Shown here: positions 58,277-64,000 of the stretch, piece by piece
Layout of the letters: every line of letters begins with the position of its first letter
Numbering within the stretch: position 1 is the first letter of the stretch
Source of the DNA: Arsenicicoccus sp. oral taxon 190
GTDB lineage: Bacteria > Actinomycetota > Actinomycetes > Actinomycetales > Dermatophilaceae
DNA: 64,000 bases
Direction of reading: 5' to 3'
NCBI RefSeq assembly: GCF_001189535.1
Contig: NZ_CP012070.1
Location: 930,001 to 994,000 of the forward strand
The notes under the pieces: generated by a model
What the model saw: only the letters and a program-made list of their open reading frames with translations
Told to the model about the DNA's origin: nothing
Databases searched by the model: none
Position numbers and translations under genes: made by a program

Positions 58277-60580
58277 TCAGCCTATGAAGGGTGAGCGAGC
58301 CCCGGACCACGTCACAGCAAGGACGTCTCGGGCCCGCGTCGCCGCAACGTAGACGAGGGATCGCTGCCGCAGGAGCGCGTCAGCCTTGTCCTGCTCGCTC
58401 ACCTCATAGTCCTTGACGACCCGAGGAACGGCCCCCTCGTGCACGCCAAAGAGCAACACATGGGTGAACTCAAGGCCCTTGGCCCGATGCATGGTCATCA
58501 CCAAGGGCTTGCCGGGCTTGACGTTCTCCTGCTCCACCGAGCGCGCATCCAGGCCGCGCTCGGCCAGGCCGTTGACGACGTTGCTGCGGACCCACCTATC
58601 TGGCACGAGCACTGCGATCGCTTCGGGTGCCGGCGCTCGTCCCTCCGCCATGGGCTGGGACCCCGGCAGCCAGGACTGAATCAGCTCAGCGGCAATGTCC
58701 AGCTCACCCGCCATCGACGGAGCTTCGATGAGGTGGGGCACGGGTCCCGAGCGCGCCGATCGATAGCCGTGCGCCTCGTCCTCGCCCTCCATATCGGTGA
58801 ACGCGCCTGCAGAGAGGATCCCCATCGCCCATCGGAGGTTCTGCGCCGTCGTCCGATAGTTCAGCGTCAGCCGGCGAGAGCGGCCACGGATGTTGATCCC
58901 GACGTGCGAGAGCGTCACCTTCTGCCCATAGATGCGCTGGTGCGAGTCCTCGCAGATGAAGAGATCGTTCCGCCCGTCGGCGACGAGCGCACGCAACAGA
59001 CGCAGCCGCGATGGCGTCAGGTCCTGAGCCTCATCCACGAGCACGTGGTCAAAGATTGGTCCGTTCTGCTCCAGCCATGCACAGGCGATGGCAGCCTTCT
59101 CGTCGAAGTCGGTCGTGCCGTCCGCCCGGGCCTTGGAGCGATACCACTCAACGACCCCCCACACGGCTTTCCGCTTCGCACGGTCTAGGGCCACGCCACG
59201 CCCCGCCCGCCGCACACGCACATACTCCGTCTCGCTCGTGATGCTGTTTGGGAGGATGACGAGCGCGTATTCGGTCTCGAGGAAAGTCTCGGTCGCCAGC
59301 TCGGGAGGCAGGCCAGAGCCCGCCTCGGCAAGGGCTTCATCCCACAGGCCAGGTCTGCTGCTCCCCAAGACGGACGTGCGCCCCTCACCCAGCACCTCCG
59401 CGACAGCGGGCTCGATGGAGACCTCCGCGCGCTGCACGACGGCCCACGCGACCGCATCGATTCCCTTCACGACGATGCCGGGCTCTCGCAGGTGGGATTG
59501 CAGCTTGAGCTGGTCGTCCAGGCGCAACAAGCTTGCCGCCAGGTCATCAGCAAGGTTCCGGGTGTATGTCGTCAGCAGGACTCGGGCCTGCGGGTTGTTG
59601 GCCGCCAACCGATGCGCGCGATGCACCGCCACGACGGTCTTGCCGGTTCCTGCACCCCCGGACAGCCGGAAAGCCCCCTTGTAGTCCGCGTCGACATACT
59701 TGCGCTGCTCTGGGTGCAAGAAAAGGCGCCAGGCGCCGAAGTCCCCAGCTTCGATGATCTGTCGCAGGTCGGCGTCGTCCTTGACCCAATGGAACGTCGC
59801 CTGGGCGGCCGGGTGCTCCAGGCTCTTGAGCAGCTGCTCCTCCTCGGCGCCCTGGCCGAGGTCGACGGGGATGTCGAGCTTGAAGGTCGCTCGGACATCC
59901 TCCACGGCCGCCCCGGTGGCAAGTTCGAGCAACGCGTCACCATGCCACTCCACGCGCGCCTGCGAAATGACGTCCGTGAGAGCAGCCTCCGTGGGCGCCG
60001 CAAGTGCGGACTCCGCCAACCCGGCCTCGATGCCCAGCTCTGCGTGGAGCAACTCGGGGGTCAGTCCTGCCGGCCAGCTGGGGGCGGCCTCCTGGGGAGG
60101 CTGACCCGATATGACGTCGTGCCCACTCGGCTCCGAGGACACCGCCAAATCCTCAATAGCGGCGTCAACAGGCACGGCCTTCCGCGACACGGTGTCCGGC
60201 GCCGCCGTCACCGCAGGATCCGCGTTCCCCGTCGCCGCATCACGGTAGGCGTCAACGACGCGCTCGACCTCGGGGACGCCATTGATGGGGTTCATCGACA
60301 GGCGGACAGTTTCGGCGATGGCATTCGCCTTGTCGTGCGGCCACACGCCATGGATCACATAGAACGAATCGTCGCCCGAGGTGATCTTGAACAGCACACA
60401 CCGGAAGTTGTCATCGACGCGGCCAGTCCGGACCCTCTCGTCGACGCTGCCCTTGATGGGCTCGATGTGCAGTCCGGGCCGGGTGTCGTCCTCCTGCAGC
60501 TTCTCAAAGAAGGCGTAGGCCTTCTTCTTCATGGAGGGGTCCAGCCCGTCCTTGACCTTGCTCCAGATCAGCGTGGGCAT
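58277..60580 (-). CDS. UvrD/Rep-type helicase with N-terminal ParE/RelE-like domain
   Basis: 767 residues. Residues 1-95 (WSKVKDGLDPSMKKKAYAFF, RVDDNFRCVLFKIT, FYVIHGVWPHDKANAIAE) resemble the RelE/ParE toxin fold. Helical spacer repeats fill about 150-250. The superfamily 1 motor follows with Walker A RLSGGAGTGKTVVAVHRA (about 308), VLVDEAQDLTPSRLRLL, NYRTTAQNLRWAM, MHRAKGLEFTHVLLFG and LVYVAATRARDVLAV. The start has AAGGAG six bases ahead and is three bases after the helicase/DUF1998 stop, so the two are co-translated. The toxin-like domain may bind RNA or a ribosome-like target; not proved. Confidence 0.85.
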   Translation of the reverse strand: MPTLIWSKVKDGLDPSMKKKAYAFFEKLQEDDTRPGLHIEPIKGSVDERVRTGRVDDNFRCVLFKITSGDDSFYVIHGVWPHDKANAIAETVRLSMNPINGVPEVERVVDAYRDAATGNADPAVTAAPDTVSRKAVPVDAAIEDLAVSSEPSGHDVISGQPPQEAAPSWPAGLTPELLHAELGIEAGLAESALAAPTEAALTDVISQARVEWHGDALLELATGAAVEDVRATFKLDIPVDLGQGAEEEQLLKSLEHPAAQATFHWVKDDADLRQIIEAGDFGAWRLFLHPEQRKYVDADYKGAFRLSGGAGTGKTVVAVHRAHRLAANNPQARVLLTTYTRNLADDLAASLLRLDDQLKLQSHLREPGIVVKGIDAVAWAVVQRAEVSIEPAVAEVLGEGRTSVLGSSRPGLWDEALAEAGSGLPPELATETFLETEYALVILPNSITSETEYVRVRRAGRGVALDRAKRKAVWGVVEWYRSKARADGTTDFDEKAAIACAWLEQNGPIFDHVLVDEAQDLTPSRLRLLRALVADGRNDLFICEDSHQRIYGQKVTLSHVGINIRGRSRRLTLNYRTTAQNLRWAMGILSAGAFTDMEGEDEAHGYRSARSGPVPHLIEAPSMAGELDIAAELIQSWLPGSQPMAEGRAPAPEAIAVLVPDRWVRSNVVNGLAERGLDARSVEQENVKPGKPLVMTMHRAKGLEFTHVLLFGVHEGAVPRVVKDYEVSEQDKADALLRQRSLVYVAATRARDVLAVTWSGARSPFIG

Positions 60581-60583
60581 GCC

Positions 60584-63500
60584 CTACTCCTTGTCTCGGC
60601 TGCTCAGGGACTCCCGTACCTCGTCGGCGAGTGCCTTCACGTCGTCCTGCGCACGATGCACCACCCATCCTGCAGCGCGCAGCACGGCGACGTCGTCGTC
60701 GGGCATCTCGGCATACACCACGGCCACCTTGGGTGCGGGCCAGGACAGCTCTGCAGCCACACCACCGTCGAGCTCTTCGCCGACCGAGGCAGGGGGTGCG
60801 TCAGCGGCGGACAGCTCGCGGGCGAGCTGCACGATGTCGTCGTCGAGACCCTCAAGGTCCGTGCCCTCCCACACTCCCCGACTGCGCTCGGCCCGGTCGC
60901 GCACGTCGACGCGAGACTCCAGGTCGCTTCGAGACGTGATGGTGCAGGGAACGTCTGACTGGCCAAGCAGGTTGGACAGCCGCAGCCATTCACGCCACGC
61001 CTCCTCGTGGTCCGCGTTGCCGACAGCTTCGTCGGTGTCGTCCACGACGAGCGCCATCTCGACGGGCTGGTTGCCGCGCAGCCTGGCCGCGAACGCCAGG
61101 TGCGGGATGCGATAGGTCAAGAGATCGTCGCCAGCCCCGGACTCGACGTGGGCTGCTGCAATCATGCCGAGGGCGACGCCGACAAGGCTCTCGTCCGGGG
61201 CGATGCTCGACCGTCCACCGCGCCCCGTGTAGAGCCCCAGCAGGAGGGGTGCAGCGTTTGCCAACCGCAGCCGAGCGCTGTCCTCGGGCGACTGGATGAC
61301 CCCCGCCAGAAGCGCCAGTGGCCCACCCTTGTGCTCCGCTGCGGCGGCGCGGGACACTCCCGCACCTAACACTCCTGCGGGGAGAGCCATCATCTGACCA
61401 ATGAGCACCTCGTTGAGCCAACCGGGAGGCGAGGCCTGATCCAGGTCCGCCGCGGTCACGGCAATGACTTGATATCCGCTGGCCCGCAACGCCTCTCGCT
61501 TCCGAGCATCGTCGGCAATGGCGTTGTGTGCCTGCGTCGCATGGAACGCACGGCCATCGGCATAGATCGCGATGGGGGCGACTCCGGGGGTGCTGAGCAC
61601 GAAGTCGGGTCGAGTGCCCGCGACGTCCACCTGAGGCGCCAGTGTCCAGGTCCGGTTGTTGGCTCCGGTGACGATCAGCTCAGTGCCGCGCGACCCGGGC
61701 CGCTCTCGCACAGCGGCGACCCCGCCCAGTCGGTCCTTCAGGGCTAGGCGGAGCTTTTGCTCGAGCGGTGACTCGGGAGACACCCACCCAGCCGTTCCGT
61801 GCGTGATCGACCATCGGGGCTGATCGGGATCGAGCTCAGCCACCGACTCGTCCTGGTCCACCTGGAGCAGGTACTTCAGAGCGCGCAACGCCTCGACGCG
61901 GTGAGCCTGATCTGCGTGGCGCACGAAGGGCAGCAGACACCTATAGCAGCTGGCGCGCGCTTCGTCCTGGCACGGGCACTTCTCCAGGACCTGGGCTGAC
62001 CGCACGAGGATGCCCCACAGGCGATCTGGCGAGGCGAGGTCGGTGAGATAGCCCGTGCCTCCCGGGACGGTGTCATGGAGAAAGAGCGACTCCAGCACCT
62101 GACCACCGTCGCCGACCGGATGGGGCACGATCTCCACGCGCAAGTGGTTAGGGGCGCCACCCATGGTCTTGTGCAGGCCAAGCAGCAGGGCGGCAGACAG
62201 GCCGGGGAGACTGTAGAGCCCGTCGGTCACCACGAGCGGGAGGCTGATCGCTACCCCTTGCGTCACGAGCTCCCGCCCGAGAGCAAGCAACCGCGTGTGC
62301 TCCTTGGGGTCGTTTCGGTGGCGGCACCACGCCCGGTGCTCAGACGGTGAGCTCGACCCGGCATCCTTGTCGAGCTTCCCGCAGGCCTCGCAGATGCGGA
62401 ACCTCTGCGCAGTGACGTCACGACCGGCAAGCCGGTTGATCGTGGGGGCGCCGGTCACCCGGCCGAGGTTCCACCACCGCACCGGGAGCCGCCGGTAGTG
62501 GGCCACTCCTAGACCGACGCGTTCAACCGACCATCGCCCCTCGGAGAGCGCCGGGTCGAAGTCAACGGCGGTGACGATCTCAAAGGGCGTGCGGCGGCGC
62601 TCGTCGGAGTCGTCACCGATGCGTGCGTCGTCCCGCCGTATGTCGGAGAACACCCGCTTCAGCCGGACGGCCTCAAAGCGTTGGCCCATGTCGGCGATGC
62701 CCGTGCTCCCGCATCGAGGGCAGGCGCGGGGCGCCTCCTTGGCTCCACCTGGGCCGAGGTCGCACACGTAGCCACACGAGTCGCAGGCGGCATGCAGCCG
62801 CACCTCTGCGTCGTCGCGCCCAATCTCGACGCCATCGACCCGCATCTCTAGCCCTCGGGCATAGAAGTAGGCACCTGGGGCGAGTTCCGTCAGTGCGCGG
62901 GCCGACCCACGGTCGATGACCAGGGGATCGGTGTCGTACTGCTGGGTCTCGGGGTTCATCCATGAGACCTGGGCATCCAGCTCGACGGAGTCGTCAAGCA
63001 GGGAGTAGTTGGGAAGCAGGCCCCTGATCTCGAGGCCGGTGATCCACGGCTCCTCGGTCAGCTCCCTGAGCACTCGCCTCAGCAGGTGGATGGCACCCTT
63101 CGCGGACCGCAAAGCCGCCCTGTCATCCTCGGTGGCAGCGGTTCGCTCAGCCGCCTCACGCAGCTCAGGGAGGGCATCCTCGATCTCGCGCCGCTGGCGT
63201 CTGATCTCCTCCACCTCACGGGTGTGCTCCTGGACCGCCCGATAGATCGTCGCCTCCAGCGTGTCGACGCCACGGACCTTCTGGGGAAGCTGCTGCTCCA
63301 CAGCAGGGTCGACAGCAGGCATGTCATCGCCCTGGTCGGGCAGAGCCCACCGACGCAGCGCCAGCAATCCCGCGGTCTTGGGGTCGTCAAACGTCCCGAC
63401 GAATCGGTCGAGCAGATGCTCGCCCCGCACGCGGACCCGCTCGATGACGTCGCCGAGCAGGGTGCCCGGGTCGGCGGAGGCCAAGACGTCACCGGACCGG

Positions 63501-64000
63501 CGCGGAACGCGCTCGTAGCCGTCCCGCACCATGCCGTCGATGACGGACGCGAGGAACTGTCGCCGCAGGATCTCCTCCGCGTCGAGATAGGTCGCCGGTG
63601 GCCGGACCTCCCCGTTAATCATCGACGTGGGGTCGCCGAGTCGGGGGAGCTGCTCACCCCGGCCCGTGACGTAGGCGAGGGCCAGCGAGCTGCCCGTGAG
63701 GCGACCGGCGCGGCCCACGCGCTGCAGGTACTTTGCGACAGAGTCGGGCAGAGATGAGAGCATCACGGTCGTCAGGCCACCGATATCGATGCCCATCTCC
63801 AGCGTTGGCGTTGCCACCAGCACGTTGGGGTCGCCTGGCCGCTGATCCGACCTCTTGAATCCCGCTTCGATCTCGCGGCGTTCCGCGGGGAGCAGCAAGC
63901 TGGTGTGCTCGCGAGCATCGACTCGACGCATGTCCGTCGTCTCGAAGAGCCGGCGATAGAACGAGTCGGCCTCACGGTGGCCCGCACGCAGCGCCCCCAC
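60584..64000 (-). CDS. Large helicase with DUF1998 and C-terminal nuclease-like domain, 5' end outside window
   Basis: 1138 residues are visible; the Walker A half of the motor lies beyond the right edge. The helicase C-terminal domain is at the start (VLVATPTLEMGIDIGG, SVAKYLQRVGRAGRLTGSS). Zinc clusters follow: CDSCGYVCDLGP, ACPRCGSTG, CEACGKLD. DUF1998 has CPCQDEARASCYRCLLPF (about residue 675). Around 740-850 SPLEQKLRLAL, RPDFVLSTPG, AIYADGRAFH and DARKREALRASGYQVIAV form a DUF559/Vsr-like nuclease pattern. The family resembles MrfA/YprA, DpdJ and DruE helicases of repair and phage defence. Confidence 0.85.
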   Translation of the reverse strand: MGALRAGHREADSFYRRLFETTDMRRVDAREHTSLLLPAERREIEAGFKRSDQRPGDPNVLVATPTLEMGIDIGGLTTVMLSSLPDSVAKYLQRVGRAGRLTGSSLALAYVTGRGEQLPRLGDPTSMINGEVRPPATYLDAEEILRRQFLASVIDGMVRDGYERVPRRSGDVLASADPGTLLGDVIERVRVRGEHLLDRFVGTFDDPKTAGLLALRRWALPDQGDDMPAVDPAVEQQLPQKVRGVDTLEATIYRAVQEHTREVEEIRRQRREIEDALPELREAAERTAATEDDRAALRSAKGAIHLLRRVLRELTEEPWITGLEIRGLLPNYSLLDDSVELDAQVSWMNPETQQYDTDPLVIDRGSARALTELAPGAYFYARGLEMRVDGVEIGRDDAEVRLHAACDSCGYVCDLGPGGAKEAPRACPRCGSTGIADMGQRFEAVRLKRVFSDIRRDDARIGDDSDERRRTPFEIVTAVDFDPALSEGRWSVERVGLGVAHYRRLPVRWWNLGRVTGAPTINRLAGRDVTAQRFRICEACGKLDKDAGSSSPSEHRAWCRHRNDPKEHTRLLALGRELVTQGVAISLPLVVTDGLYSLPGLSAALLLGLHKTMGGAPNHLRVEIVPHPVGDGGQVLESLFLHDTVPGGTGYLTDLASPDRLWGILVRSAQVLEKCPCQDEARASCYRCLLPFVRHADQAHRVEALRALKYLLQVDQDESVAELDPDQPRWSITHGTAGWVSPESPLEQKLRLALKDRLGGVAAVRERPGSRGTELIVTGANNRTWTLAPQVDVAGTRPDFVLSTPGVAPIAIYADGRAFHATQAHNAIADDARKREALRASGYQVIAVTAADLDQASPPGWLNEVLIGQMMALPAGVLGAGVSRAAAAEHKGGPLALLAGVIQSPEDSARLRLANAAPLLLGLYTGRGGRSSIAPDESLVGVALGMIAAAHVESGAGDDLLTYRIPHLAFAARLRGNQPVEMALVVDDTDEAVGNADHEEAWREWLRLSNLLGQSDVPCTITSRSDLESRVDVRDRAERSRGVWEGTDLEGLDDDIVQLARELSAADAPPASVGEELDGGVAAELSWPAPKVAVVYAEMPDDDVAVLRAAGWVVHRAQDDVKALADEVRESLSSRDKE

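Noticed and set aside
1..64000. CRISPR array, rRNA or prophage structural genes
   Set aside because: No evenly spaced repeats with unique spacers, no rRNA-like stretches and no capsid, tail or terminase proteins were seen.

Overview
The window is high-GC DNA (about 70 percent by eye) from an actinobacterium. GC-rich codons dominate and GTG or TTG starts are used. The genes include an AftD-type arabinofuranosyltransferase, a DUF3068 protein, a QEGLA-motif metallopeptidase and an OhrR/Ohr pair. No mycolate genes, rRNA, tRNA or CRISPR array were seen. A Micrococcales relative (Intrasporangiaceae or Dermatophilaceae type) is my best guess, but the sequence alone does not fix the genus.

Layout, left half. 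0-9 kb: an amino-acid or osmolyte catabolic locus on the minus strand. It holds an MHS transporter (cut by the window edge), a GntR/FCD regulator, an M20 deacylase, two aminotransferases, a DoeA/EutD-like M24 hydrolase and an aldehyde dehydrogenase. A 2-hydroxyacid dehydrogenase is divergent. The enzyme set fits ectoine breakdown to aspartate. Two near-identical ATTGT-N2-ACAAT palindromes mark its regulon. 9-12 kb: a tightly overlapping plus-strand operon of an N-formylglutamate amidohydrolase homologue (one-base frameshift), a DUF1704/QEGLA metallopeptidase and a GshB-like ATP-grasp ligase. 12-15 kb: a Zur-box-preceded AztD-like lipoprotein, a DAACS dicarboxylate symporter and an SRPBCC protein. 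15-20 kb: a DUF2786 protein, a polysaccharide flippase and a divergent membrane protein. 20-22.5 kb: a gene-poor, less biased patch with an amber-interrupted gene, a PAS-GGDEF cyclase and an IS3 remnant. 22.6-31.6 kb: a surface-glycan operon (small secreted peptide, GT4, methyltransferase, AftD) with an antisense-overlapping acyltransferase and a DUF3068 protein.

Layout, right half. 31-44 kb: an FAD oxidoreductase, a GntP permease with a 3-hydroxybutyrate-dehydrogenase-like SDR, OhrR-Ohr-oxidoreductase with a double-palindrome operator, a repeat-rich intergenic block, a fused PTS EIIBCA, a DUF998 protein, a frameshifted alpha/beta hydrolase, a DUF2306 protein and a MerR regulator. 44-53 kb: two paralogous lipoproteins (one flanked by identical 48-bp hairpins), an NCS1 permease with an isochorismatase-fold hydrolase, a duplicated-domain/papain-like protease cassette, a LysR regulator and a frameshifted acetamidase. 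53-64 kb: accessory DNA with looser codon use, containing a pRiA4b ORF-3 protein, a DarT/DUF7002-like protein, an intact IS256-type element inserted with an 8-bp target duplication, and a minus-strand operon. That operon encodes a DUF1998 helicase fused to a nuclease-like domain, a ParE-like/UvrD helicase, an HNH nuclease, an HhH-GPD-like protein and a RecA-like ATPase. It looks like a defence module whose last gene the IS has broken.

Three genes (9.0, 42.0 and 51.6 kb) each carry an apparent single-base deletion in a short G/C run. These may be real pseudogenes or residual assembly errors.
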